Assembly: GCA_016196755.1 (NCBI GenBank)
Contig: JACPXC010000031.1
Coordinates: 1-64,000, forward strand
DNA length: 64,000 bases
DNA from: Elusimicrobiota bacterium
GTDB lineage: Bacteria; Elusimicrobiota; Elusimicrobia; UBA1565
Reading direction: 5' to 3'
The translations under genes were made by a program, and so were the position numbers. Under the pieces are notes generated by a model. The model saw only the letters and a program-made list of their open reading frames with translations. It had not been told where the DNA came from and made no database searches. How positions within the stretch are numbered: the first letter of the stretch is position 1; each line of letters starts with the position of its first letter. This document shows, piece by piece, positions 1 to 7,591 of this stretch.

Positions 1-140
1 GTGCCGACACCAAACGTGAGAGAACCAGGGTGCGTAGCGCCTTAAAGATCGTGCCGGACGCGACGAGCTACCACGACCGTGGGATGGGGACGCTTTGCCT
101 CTTGACGGCAGAACTTCTAATGAGTGTCCCTAATCAGAAG
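1..140. other. Non-coding left edge
   Basis: This is the 140 bases downstream of the minus-strand operon that ends at 141. No coding region is convincing here. The only structure seen is a stem-loop next to the operon end, listed separately. Confidence 0.4.
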
Positions 141-142
141 TT
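112..142 (-). terminator. Stem-loop at 3' end of minus-strand operon
   Basis: The arms AACTTCT (112-118) and AGAAGTT (136-142) are perfect inverted repeats. Read as RNA on the minus strand the stem extends to about 10 pairs with one G-U and an 11-base loop. It overlaps the stop codon of the dehydratase gene. There is no following U-tract, so it is a weak candidate for a classical terminator; it may instead protect the 3' end of the mRNA. Confidence 0.35.
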
Positions 143-1106
143 AGACGTGCGCCCGACAATGAGCGAGGAGATGCTCCACGCTCTCCTCAAACGAGTAGCG
201 CGGTTTCCAGCCCGTCTCGGCCTCGAACTTGGACGTATCGGGGACCTGCAGGGTCACGTCGGCCGGGCGCAGCAGGGCGGGGTCTTGGCGGGTGGGGATC
301 GGGACCTTGGCCTTCTTCTTGAGCAGCTCGAGGAACTCCCCCACCGAGATGACCGTCTTGCCGCCGATGTTGTAGGCCTCGCCGGGGCGGCCCTTCACCG
401 TCGCCGTCCAATAGGAGTCCATCGCGTCGCGCACGTCGATGATGGTGCGCACGGAGTCGAGGTTGCCGTGCAGGAGCTCCTTCTGGAGCCCCGCCTCGAT
501 ACGCGCCACCTGGCGCGCGAAGGCCGTGGCGAAGAGGTCCCCCCGCCGCGGGTTGAGGTAGGCGAACATGCGGGTGCGGACGAGCTTCATCCCGTAGGAG
601 CGGAAATAGGTCAGCCCCAGGAGGTCCTGGGCCACCTTCGAGACCGCGTAGGGGCTCGACGGGCGCAGGGCGTTGTCTTCCTTTATGGGGACCTCGTCGG
701 GCTTGACCTGCCCGTAGACCTCGGAGGTGGAGCAGAGCTGGATGACGGGGTCGAGACCCGCGGCGCGGACAGCCTCGAGCAGGTTCGCCGTGCCCATGAT
801 GTTGTTCTGGAGCACCGAGAGCGGCGTCGTGAAGGACGCCCGCACGTTGGCGTGGGAGGCGAGATGGAAGATGGCATCAGGTCGGACTTCCTTCAGCGTG
901 TTCAATACGGAGGAGAAATCGTTCAAGTCGCATTCATGGACCTTGACCCGGTCCCCGGCGTTGGCCAGGTTCCCGGCGCCCGAGGTCGAGTGCCAGCGCG
1001 CGATGCCGTGGACGGCGACGCCGGGGTGCTCGTCGAGCACATGGTCGGCCATATAGCTGCCGCCGGAGCCGGTGACGCCGGTGATGAGGGCCCGTTCGAT
1101 CTTCAC
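141..1106 (-). CDS. GDP-mannose 4,6-dehydratase-like extended SDR
   Basis: NAD(P)-dependent nucleotide-sugar dehydratase/epimerase of about 321 residues, cytoplasmic. The Rossmann motif TGVTGSGG lies at residues 9-16 and resembles GDP-mannose 4,6-dehydratases. The catalytic Tyr-Lys pair is Y153/K157 (YAVSK), with the usual Ser-Glu-Val-Tyr segment before it. The start is GTG at 1106, in a GTGA overlap with the stop of the upstream epimerase; an open frame extends further but only as a shadow of that gene. It is the last gene of the minus-strand operon. The exact substrate cannot be told; GDP-mannose is likely but another NDP-sugar is possible. Confidence 0.85.
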   Translation of the reverse strand: MKIERALITGVTGSGGSYMADHVLDEHPGVAVHGIARWHSTSGAGNLANAGDRVKVHECDLNDFSSVLNTLKEVRPDAIFHLASHANVRASFTTPLSVLQNNIMGTANLLEAVRAAGLDPVIQLCSTSEVYGQVKPDEVPIKEDNALRPSSPYAVSKVAQDLLGLTYFRSYGMKLVRTRMFAYLNPRRGDLFATAFARQVARIEAGLQKELLHGNLDSVRTIIDVRDAMDSYWTATVKGRPGEAYNIGGKTVISVGEFLELLKKKAKVPIPTRQDPALLRPADVTLQVPDTSKFEAETGWKPRYSFEESVEHLLAHCRAHV

Positions 1107-2050
1107 ACGTTCTCCTTGTACCAGGCCAGGCTCTTGTCGATGCCGTCGTCCAAGGACGTTTTGGGCGTCCACCCGAATACCTGCTTCGCGCGGGCGGCGT
1201 CGACCGCCAGCGTGAACGGGATCGTGGGTTTGGTGCGGTCGAACTCGAGGCGCAGCGTCTTGCCCGAGCGCGCTATGATGCGCTCTACGAGTTCGCGGAC
1301 GCTTACCGCCGTCCCCGCGCCGACATTGCAGAGCTCGAAAGGGGTCTTCTGGAGTTCGAGAGCGGCCTCGACGAAGTCGACGAGATCGGCGGCATAGAGC
1401 AGGTCGCGGGCTTCCGTGCCCTCGCCCCAGACCGTCACCTTCCCGTCCTTGGCCGTCATGACCTTGGCCACCGTGGCGCCGAAGACGTGGGACTTCTCGA
1501 GGTCGTACTTGTCGTGCGGGCCGTAAACGTTCGAGTGGCGCACGACGGTGAAGCGGGTCTTGCCGAGCCGCGCGTAGAACTCGCACATCTTCTCGATGTA
1601 GACCTTGGTCCAGCCGACGCCGAAGTAGCGGTCGGTGATGTTGCCGTCGAAACCCGACTCTTTGACAGGCTGAGCGGCGCTGGGATACATCACCGTGCAC
1701 GAGAAAAAGAGCAAGTGCTTGACCCCGAGCTCGTGGCAGGCGCGCAGCAGGAGCGAGTTCATCACCGCGTTGTCGGTGACGTGGTGGTAGGGGCGGTCGA
1801 CGATGTCCTTGGAGCCCGAGGTAGTGGCGGCCGCCTGGACCACGTGGTCGACGCCGGTCAGGACGCGGGCCACGTCCTCGGCCCGGGTCAGATCGGCTTC
1901 GACGACCTCGACCTTCTTGGCGAGGTCCTCGGGCAGTCGGCGTTTATGGACGACGGCTCTGACCTTCACGTCCCCGCGCCCCGCCAGCCGCTCCAGGACG
2001 TTGCGGCCGATGAAGCCCGCGGCGCCGCAGACGAGGACGGTCCGCATCAA
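1103..2050 (-). CDS. NAD-dependent epimerase/dehydratase lacking the usual catalytic Tyr
   Basis: Extended-SDR protein of 315 residues with a clear nucleotide-binding loop, GAAGFIG at residues 9-15, and a late NVYGP segment as in GDP-fucose-synthase-like epimerases. The active-site segment reads YFGVGWTK (142-149): the Lys is present at 149 but position 145, four residues before it, is Val instead of Tyr. A similar GWAK segment occurs in the epimerase at 3404-4393. The ATG start overlaps the stop of the upstream glycosyltransferase by 4 bases. Role: probably interconversion of an activated sugar in this operon; the reaction is unknown. Confidence 0.85.
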   Translation of the reverse strand: MMRTVLVCGAAGFIGRNVLERLAGRGDVKVRAVVHKRRLPEDLAKKVEVVEADLTRAEDVARVLTGVDHVVQAAATTSGSKDIVDRPYHHVTDNAVMNSLLLRACHELGVKHLLFFSCTVMYPSAAQPVKESGFDGNITDRYFGVGWTKVYIEKMCEFYARLGKTRFTVVRHSNVYGPHDKYDLEKSHVFGATVAKVMTAKDGKVTVWGEGTEARDLLYAADLVDFVEAALELQKTPFELCNVGAGTAVSVRELVERIIARSGKTLRLEFDRTKPTIPFTLAVDAARAKQVFGWTPKTSLDDGIDKSLAWYKENV

Positions 2051-2715
2051 TCCCGCCGCAGGAGCTCGGAGCCGATGAGGCGCAGGATGTCGAGCCCGTT
2101 GAAGAAGGGCGACATCTTCCGGGGGCTGCCCACGCGCAGGGGCTCGTCGCCGGGGATCTCCCCCACCTTGAGCTTACGCTTGGCGCAGCGGATCGACAGG
2201 TAGGGCTCGATCCCCGCCCGCGGATAGCGCACGGGGAGGTCGCGCTCGAGCTCGATGCGCCAGGCCCGCATCATGACCAGCGAATCCGTGTAGCTCCCGC
2301 CGAAGAAGACGTTGATCATCTTCGTGAACATCCAGTTCCCGAAGGCGGTCACCGCGTCGTCGTCGTCGCTGGTCGCTCCCGGAAGGTAGCGCGAGACGAT
2401 CACCATGTCGTAACCCTCGCGCATCTTGGTCACGAGGTCGGGGATCCGCTCCGGCACGGAGTTGTTGTCGGGGCTGAAAGCGATGACGACGTCGCCCTTG
2501 AGGTGCGGGAGGACCTCCTGGTAGGCCCGGGTGATGCCGCGCGTCGTCTGGTGGATGACGCGGTAGCCCTGCTCCTTGGCGTACTCGACGGTGCCGTCGG
2601 TGGACCCGCCGTCGATGACGACGATCTCGTCGACCCATTCGCGCTTGACCCGGGGCATGATGAGCTTCATGCCCTCGATCTCGTTGAGGGTGGGGAGCAG
2701 CAGGGTCGTCTTCAC
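2047..2715 (-). CDS. Glycosyltransferase family 2 (DPM1/polyprenol-phosphate type)
   Basis: Short GT-A fold transferase of 222 residues. It begins with TLLLPTLNE, followed by VVIDGGSTDGTV, the usual GT2 nucleotide-sugar-binding start, and has a FSPDNNS segment where a DXD-like metal site is expected. There is no obvious membrane segment at the C terminus, so it resembles the catalytic domain of dolichyl/polyprenyl-phosphate sugar transferases rather than a processive enzyme. It overlaps both neighbours by 4 bases. Donor and acceptor are unknown. Confidence 0.85.
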   Translation of the reverse strand: MKTTLLLPTLNEIEGMKLIMPRVKREWVDEIVVIDGGSTDGTVEYAKEQGYRVIHQTTRGITRAYQEVLPHLKGDVVIAFSPDNNSVPERIPDLVTKMREGYDMVIVSRYLPGATSDDDDAVTAFGNWMFTKMINVFFGGSYTDSLVMMRAWRIELERDLPVRYPRAGIEPYLSIRCAKRKLKVGEIPGDEPLRVGSPRKMSPFFNGLDILRLIGSELLRRD

Positions 2716-3407
2716 GTCGTTCCTCTCACGAAAGCCACGGCGTTCTCCAGGGCCTCCCGCTCGAAGGCGGGGCAGACGGCCCGGGCGGCGCTGCCGTCGG
2801 CCTCCGGGGAGATATACAGGTGCCCTCCCCAGGCCGGCGCCAGCCCCAGCGCGGCCGCGGCCTCGGCCAGCGTGGCCGTCCGTCGCGGAACGAGATTGTA
2901 CGTTCCTTCGAGCCCCCGGTCCAAGGCCGCGGCCAGAAAATCGCGGACCTGGGAGTAGAGGACCCAGGCGAAGCGGGAGTCACCCGACAGCGTCAGCGGC
3001 CGGCCTTCCGCCAGGCGGGTCAAGGAATTGGGGCGCATCCCGGGGCCCAGCAGGGCGCCGCAGCGCAGGATCAGCGGCCGTCGGCCGCGCGCCGCGGCCA
3101 GCGCCTCGGCCTCTCGCTTGTCACGGGCGTAGTCCGAGGCCGGCGCGGCGGCCTCCACCGTCGAGACCAGCACGAAGCGCTCGTGCGGCAGGGCCAGGAG
3201 GCGCTCGGTCAGGCCGACGTTGTCCTCGCGCTGGGCCGCGCGCTGCGCGGGGCCGGCGGCCCGCCGCGCGTTGGCGGCGCAGTGGATGATCGTCCCCGCC
3301 GCGGCCGGGAAGGACTCTCCGCGCCGCCAGGGCGCGCCCTCGAGCTCCGCGGAGAGGTAGGCCCCAAGCCCCGAGGCCGCCCCGGTGACGAGCGTCGTCC
3401 CCGTCAC
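2712..3407 (-). CDS. Short NAD-dependent epimerase/dehydratase family protein
   Basis: About 231 residues, shorter than the 300-340 usual for extended SDRs. It starts VTGTTLVTGAASGLGAYL, containing the glycine-rich loop, and keeps a YARDK catalytic motif near the middle. The C-terminal substrate-binding region is abbreviated. The chosen start is GTG at 3407, in a GTGA overlap with the preceding epimerase stop; upstream in-frame sequence is only a shadow of that gene. It may reduce or epimerise a sugar intermediate together with the flanking epimerases. Confidence 0.78.
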   Translation of the reverse strand: MTGTTLVTGAASGLGAYLSAELEGAPWRRGESFPAAAGTIIHCAANARRAAGPAQRAAQREDNVGLTERLLALPHERFVLVSTVEAAAPASDYARDKREAEALAAARGRRPLILRCGALLGPGMRPNSLTRLAEGRPLTLSGDSRFAWVLYSQVRDFLAAALDRGLEGTYNLVPRRTATLAEAAAALGLAPAWGGHLYISPEADGSAARAVCPAFEREALENAVAFVRGTT

Positions 3408-4393
3408 ATCAGCTTCGAGGCGGTGAAGGTGTTGTGTCGCTTGTCGGCCTCGGCGCGGTGGGTCATGAACCACTCCATGACCTCGCGGATGCCGTCCTCG
3501 ATGGAGACCCGCGGCGACCAGCCGATGGCGCGCGCGCGGGACACGTCCATCAGGCGCTTGGCGTCTCCCGCGGGCTTTGACGCGTCCCAGACGACCGCAG
3601 GCTTCTTCGGGAGGTTCGAGACCACGACGTCGACGATGCGGCGGATGGTGACGCCTTCGCCGGACCCCAGGTTGACCGGGGTGCGCTCGGGGGCCTCGAT
3701 GGCGGCCAGCATCCCGGCGGCCACGTCGCGGGAGTGGATGAAGTCGCGGACCGGGGAGCCGTCGCCCCAGACGACCAAGGGGTCCTCGCCGTCGAGCGCA
3801 CGGCGGATCAAAGACGGGATGACCATCGCGTTGGCGGGGTCGAAGTTGTCATAGGGACCGTAAACGTTGGCCGGCCGGACGATGGCCACCTTGTCCCAGC
3901 CGTGCTCGATGCGGTAGGCCTCGGCTTGGAGTTCCCCCATGCGCTTGGCCCAGCCCGCGAAGCGGTCGTTCTCGGACGGGAACGTCTTCCAGACGTCGTC
4001 CTCGTGGAACACCTCGGCCGGGGCGTAGACGCCCACCGTGCTCGTGAAGAGGTAGCGCTCGACGCCGGCCTGGCGAGCGGCCTCCATCATGTTGGTGTTA
4101 AAGGAGATGGTCGGCACGAAGAAGCTGGCCGGCCGGGTCTTGGTCATCAGCGGCGAGCCCTTCACCCCGGCCAGATGGAACACCAGGTCCATGCCCGCGG
4201 CGGCGTCGACGCAGGCCTTGAAGTCGGTGAGGTCGACGCGGCGGAACTCGGTGCCGGCCAAGGCGCGCGACGGGTCGTCGAGCGAGGCGACCCGGACGGA
4301 GGCGCCGCGCTCGAGCAGGGCCGCGACGAGCGGGCGTCCGATCATGCCGGTGCCGCCGGTGACGAGGACGCGCTTGCCCTTATAGTCGATCAC
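3404..4393 (-). CDS. NAD-dependent epimerase/dehydratase
   Basis: Extended SDR of 329 residues with GGTGMIG at 13-19 and the family segment RPANVYGPYDNFDP. The active-site stretch is FAGWAK (145-150): the Lys is present, but the residue four before it is Ala rather than the catalytic Tyr. This matches the atypical GWTK epimerase two genes downstream and suggests a distinct subfamily. It overlaps the ACP gene upstream and the short epimerase downstream by 4 bases each. Probably acts on an NDP-sugar; exact reaction unknown. Confidence 0.85.
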   Translation of the reverse strand: MIDYKGKRVLVTGGTGMIGRPLVAALLERGASVRVASLDDPSRALAGTEFRRVDLTDFKACVDAAAGMDLVFHLAGVKGSPLMTKTRPASFFVPTISFNTNMMEAARQAGVERYLFTSTVGVYAPAEVFHEDDVWKTFPSENDRFAGWAKRMGELQAEAYRIEHGWDKVAIVRPANVYGPYDNFDPANAMVIPSLIRRALDGEDPLVVWGDGSPVRDFIHSRDVAAGMLAAIEAPERTPVNLGSGEGVTIRRIVDVVVSNLPKKPAVVWDASKPAGDAKRLMDVSRARAIGWSPRVSIEDGIREVMEWFMTHRAEADKRHNTFTASKLM

Positions 4394-4638
4394 CGTGCCT
4401 CCAGCTTGCGGGCGATGAGCGCCTTGAAGTCGCCGACGTTCTTGAGCGCGCGGATCTCGGGGGTCGTGAAGCGCACCGAGAAGAGCTCCTCGGCCGCCAC
4501 GATGAGGTTGACCTGGGCCAGGGAGTCCCAGCCGTCGACGTCGGCGGCGGTCGTCTCGTCCTTGACCGTGAGCGTCTCGGAGTCGAAGACCTTCCGGAAC
4601 ACCGACTCGACCTTGGAATGGAACGCGGCGTCAGGCAT
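4390..4638 (-). CDS. Acyl carrier protein
   Basis: Small protein of 82 residues with the phosphopantetheine attachment motif DGWDSL; the Ser is residue 39. Length and the helix after the motif fit a stand-alone ACP. The start is ATG at 4638 inside the end of the FkbH-like gene; a longer frame to 4707 is only a shadow. It lies directly downstream of the FkbH-like gene, the classic FkbH-ACP pairing in which the FkbH protein loads a small acyl group onto the carrier. In this operon it probably carries an acyl unit destined for a sugar. Confidence 0.9.
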   Translation of the reverse strand: MPDAAFHSKVESVFRKVFDSETLTVKDETTAADVDGWDSLAQVNLIVAAEELFSVRFTTPEIRALKNVGDFKALIARKLEAR

Positions 4639-6403
4639 CGATGAAGACCTCTTTGGGAGCCGCGGAGGCCACGTCCAGGCGCCAGGTTCCCGGCCCTTCC
4701 GCGACAAATCCCAGCGAAGGATACCAATCCTTGACGAGGGCGTTCTTGGCTGTGGGCTCGAAGCGGCCGACGACGGCCTCGAGCCCGCGCCGGCGCGCCT
4801 CGGCCAGCAGGCGGTTGAAGCAGAGCTGCTCCAGGCCGCGGCCGAAGACCCGGCAGCTCATGAGCCAGTCCGTCACGTGGAGCTCGCTTCCCTCCTCGCG
4901 CGCCGCCAGACAAGCCACCAGGCCGCTGTCGCCGAAGCGGTCCTTCAGGCGCGCCGAGAGAGTGAAGACCGCGGGGTCCGCGAGCCAGGCCCGGACCTGC
5001 GCCTCGCTGACCCGCCGCGTGAGGAGGTTGAACTGGTTGGTCTTGTTGAAGAGCTGGACGATCCGCTCGAGGTCGGCCTCGACGAAGGGGCCGAGCTCGG
5101 CGCGCATCTCGAGGCCCTTGAGGAAGCCGCCCAAGTCGGCGGCCGAGGCTTTGAGCGCGTCTCGCCCCGACTCGGCCTGAAAATGGCCGGCTCGCGCGGC
5201 GTCCTCGGCCGAGAGCGAGACCGTCTCGAACAGGCGCGAGGCGTCGAGCGAGCGCGGGAAGTCCGCCGGGTCCTCGGGCAGCTCGACGACGGCCACCTCC
5301 GGCAGGAAACGCCGCACGGCCTCGCGCTCCACGGGATTGTCGTCGAGGAATGCGACCGCGTCGAGCCCCACGTTGAGCCGCGAGGCGATCCGCCCCAGGG
5401 CCTCGGCTTTCTCCCCCCAGCCGGCTTCGAAGGCCGCGAAATCCTCCAAAGCCAGCGCCATCTCGGGACGGCTCTTGAACGGCGCCTTCGCGTTCGCGGG
5501 CTCGTTCTTCGAGCAGACCGCCAGCAGGACCCCGCGCTCCTTGAGCGCCTTGAGGTAGCGCTGAAACGCCACGAAAGCCTCGCCTTCCGCCCCGTCGAGG
5601 ACGGGGCCCTCGGCGCCGTCGTCGCCGACCACGCCGCCCCAGAGCGTGTTGTCGAGGTCGACGGCCAGGACCTTGCGCGAGCGCCCGGCCAGGGCGGCCA
5701 GGACGGCGCCGGCCTCGGCGGCGTAACGCGTCAGGCCGTCGAAGGACATGGCCTGGCGCGAATGGTGCCAGAAGCGCGCGTCGTGCCAGCGCTCCTTGCC
5801 GAGGACCGACGAGAGGTGCTCGGCGTCGAGCAGGGCCACCCCCGCCCCGGCGCGCGCGGCCAGCAGGCCGTTGAGCGCGCGCAGCCTGCCCAGCCCGCTC
5901 TCCGGGACCTTGGCCTCGAGGTTGCCTAGCGGCCGCTCGACGGGAGACGCGAAATTGTTCATGAGCACCGATCCGCGCGTGCGCTCCTGGAGCAGGCGCC
6001 ACAGCCCCTCCCAGCGCGCGGCCTCCGCCTCGACGGGCCCGGGCTCGGCGTCGCGATGGTCGACGAAGATGAGGGTCGTTTGGGGGGCGAACCGGTATAG
6101 CGCCGAGGCCGGGTCGAGGATCTCCTGGCGGTAGAGCCCGAAGGGCGCCTCATAGACCTCGAGGCGCAGGCCCCGGCGCCAAGCGTGGAGCCGCAGCAGC
6201 GGCACGAGCTGGGCAGTCGTGCTCGAGCCCGCCACGGCGAGACGCCAGGGCGCCAGCGCTCCGGACAACGAATCCGCGAGCCTGACCGCGGCGGTCTGGT
6301 CCGTATAGCCGAGCGGGGTCTCCAGCGCGCGGCGCAGAGCCCGCGCGGCGTCGGCGCCGCGGCCTGCCGCCAGGTGCGCTTTCGCCTCGGCCAGCGCGCT
6401 CAC
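4631..6403 (-). CDS. FkbH-like HAD-IIIC phosphatase/acyltransferase
   Basis: About 590 residues in three parts: an N-terminal SGNH-like region (AVAGSSTTAQ near residue 57), a central HAD domain with DLDNTLWGG (249-257) and a later FLDDNP motif, and a C-terminal GNAT-like domain. FkbH proteins convert 1,3-bisphosphoglycerate to glyceryl-S-ACP in polyketide pathways; related proteins load other small acyl groups in glycan loci. The start is GTG at 6403, in a GTGA overlap with the SDR stop. The partner ACP is the next gene. The exact acyl group here is inferred, not known. Confidence 0.88.
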   Translation of the reverse strand: MSALAEAKAHLAAGRGADAARALRRALETPLGYTDQTAAVRLADSLSGALAPWRLAVAGSSTTAQLVPLLRLHAWRRGLRLEVYEAPFGLYRQEILDPASALYRFAPQTTLIFVDHRDAEPGPVEAEAARWEGLWRLLQERTRGSVLMNNFASPVERPLGNLEAKVPESGLGRLRALNGLLAARAGAGVALLDAEHLSSVLGKERWHDARFWHHSRQAMSFDGLTRYAAEAGAVLAALAGRSRKVLAVDLDNTLWGGVVGDDGAEGPVLDGAEGEAFVAFQRYLKALKERGVLLAVCSKNEPANAKAPFKSRPEMALALEDFAAFEAGWGEKAEALGRIASRLNVGLDAVAFLDDNPVEREAVRRFLPEVAVVELPEDPADFPRSLDASRLFETVSLSAEDAARAGHFQAESGRDALKASAADLGGFLKGLEMRAELGPFVEADLERIVQLFNKTNQFNLLTRRVSEAQVRAWLADPAVFTLSARLKDRFGDSGLVACLAAREEGSELHVTDWLMSCRVFGRGLEQLCFNRLLAEARRRGLEAVVGRFEPTAKNALVKDWYPSLGFVAEGPGTWRLDVASAAPKEVFIDA

Positions 6404-7086
6404 GGGGCCTTCACGGCGCCGAGGACCTCGGCCGCCACCTCGTCGGGCGAGAGCAGACTGCCGCCCTGCGTCTCGCGCGCCGCGTCGACGATGGGACGCG
6501 GGAAGCCTTTGATGAAGGCCGTGTCGGTCATCTGCGGCGAGATGCAATGGACGCGCGGCCCCTTCGCCCCCGACTCGGCGGCCAGGGCGCGGGCCAGGCC
6601 GAGGAGGGCGTACTTCGCGGAGACGTAGCCGCCCATGAAGCCGGGCGGGTCGCCGGTCACGGCGGCGGAGAGCACGAAGACCGCGTCGCCGCCGCCTTTC
6701 GGGAAGAGCGGCAGGGCGCGGCGCAGGCACAGGAACGCCGAGAAGGTCAGCACCCGCCACTGCGCCTCGAACTCCTCCGGGGAGAGCCTGGCCAGACGCT
6801 CATAGCGGTAGGGCACGCCGGCGTTGAGGACGAGGACGTCGAGGCCTCCGGCTTCCCGCGCGGCGCGCTCGAAGAGGGCGTCGACCTGGCCGGGGTCCGT
6901 GACGTCGGCCTTCACCGAGACCGCTCGCGCTCCGGCGGCGGAAACCCGCGCGCAGGCGGCCGCCGCCGCGTCGTCGTCGGAGCGGTAGTTGACGACCACG
7001 GTCCCGCCCGGCTCGGCCAGCGCGGCCGCCGTGGCGGCGCCGATGCCGCGCCCGGCCCCCGTCACCAGGACCCGCCGGCCGCTCAC
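6400..7086 (-). CDS. Short-chain dehydrogenase/reductase (FabG-like)
   Basis: Classical SDR of 228 residues with TGAGRGIG at 9-16, an NAG motif near residue 89 and the catalytic pair Y154/K158 (YVSAK). The nearest role by context is 3-oxoacyl-ACP reductase, because it lies between a MaoC hydratase and the FkbH/ACP pair. It starts with GTG, in a GTGA overlap with the MaoC stop. A sugar-oxidoreductase role cannot be excluded. Confidence 0.85.
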   Translation of the reverse strand: MSGRRVLVTGAGRGIGAATAAALAEPGGTVVVNYRSDDDAAAAACARVSAAGARAVSVKADVTDPGQVDALFERAAREAGGLDVLVLNAGVPYRYERLARLSPEEFEAQWRVLTFSAFLCLRRALPLFPKGGGDAVFVLSAAVTGDPPGFMGGYVSAKYALLGLARALAAESGAKGPRVHCISPQMTDTAFIKGFPRPIVDAARETQGGSLLSPDEVAAEVLGAVKAP

Positions 7087-7499
7087 GCGGTGAACCCGAC
7101 CTGGATGCGCCCGCTCAGGCGCACGACCCCGTCGCAGCCCGCGGCTCGCGCCTCCAGGACCAAGGCGCGGACGGCGTCGACTTTCTGGACGACCTCGACC
7201 GAGAACGTCAGCGTCTCGCCGGCCAGGACCGGCTTTTTGAAGTCGAAGCGGACCGACTGCAGGAGGCAGTCCCGCCCCGGCAGCATGGTCCCGACCAAGG
7301 TCGAGAAGTAGGAGGCGATCAGCAGGCCGTGGGCCACCCGCCCCTCGAAGCCCTTCCCGCGGGCGAAGCCGGCGTCCATGTGCAGGGGGTTCACGTCGCC
7401 GGTGGCCGCCGCGAAGGCGTCGAGGACCTCGGGACCCACCGGGACCGAGAGCTCGCGACGCTCGCCGACGGCTATGTCTTGGAAGGCCCAGGATTCCAT
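7083..7499 (-). CDS. MaoC-like (R)-hydratase / hot-dog fold protein
   Basis: About 138 residues. It contains ATGDVNPLHMD followed by FEGRVAHGLL, the Asp/His active-site segment of (R)-specific enoyl-CoA/ACP hydratases. The start chosen is ATG at 7499, 18 bases after a TATAAT box on the minus strand; no Shine-Dalgarno is visible. It is the first gene of the minus-strand operon and with the SDR, ACP and FkbH protein could make a 3-hydroxyacyl group for glycan decoration. Confidence 0.85.
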   Translation of the reverse strand: MESWAFQDIAVGERRELSVPVGPEVLDAFAAATGDVNPLHMDAGFARGKGFEGRVAHGLLIASYFSTLVGTMLPGRDCLLQSVRFDFKKPVLAGETLTFSVEVVQKVDAVRALVLEARAAGCDGVVRLSGRIQVGFTA

Positions 7500-7517
7500 A
7501 TATAAGGTAAGGGGGCG

Positions 7518-7523
7518 ATTATA
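7518..7523 (-). promoter_or_regulatory. -10 box of the minus-strand operon
   Basis: On the minus strand this reads TATAAT, a perfect -10. It lies 18 bases before the MaoC ATG. Its expected -35 position falls in one arm of the inverted repeat at 7529-7546 and does not match TTGACA, so activation or an alternative -35 is likely. Confidence 0.6.
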
Positions 7524-7528
7524 CATTT

Positions 7529-7546
7529 CCTGCCGGCATTGGCAGG
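7529..7546. promoter_or_regulatory. Inverted repeat between divergent promoters (candidate operator)
   Basis: CCTGCC (7529-7534) and GGCAGG (7541-7546) are perfect arms around a 6-base spacer. The dyad centre at about 7537.5 is midway between the two facing TATAAT boxes (7518-7523 minus and 7553-7558 plus). A regulator bound here would cover both -35 regions and could control both operons together. Confidence 0.5.
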
Positions 7547-7552
7547 ATGTTG

Positions 7553-7558
7553 TATAAT
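7553..7558 (+). promoter_or_regulatory. -10 box of the plus-strand operon
   Basis: TATAAT, a perfect -10, followed by an AAGGAG Shine-Dalgarno at 7576-7581 and the ATG at 7592. It faces the minus-strand TATAAT with 29 bases between the two boxes. Confidence 0.65.
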
Positions 7559-7591
7559 CTTGACTCTTTCGTCTCAAGGAGCCACCCTCAC

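Noticed and set aside
3734-5929. 731-residue plus-strand open frame opposite the epimerase/ACP/FkbH genes
   Set aside because: It has no recognisable motif, very high Arg/Glu/Leu composition and lies fully antisense to well-supported genes; long antisense frames are expected at this GC content.
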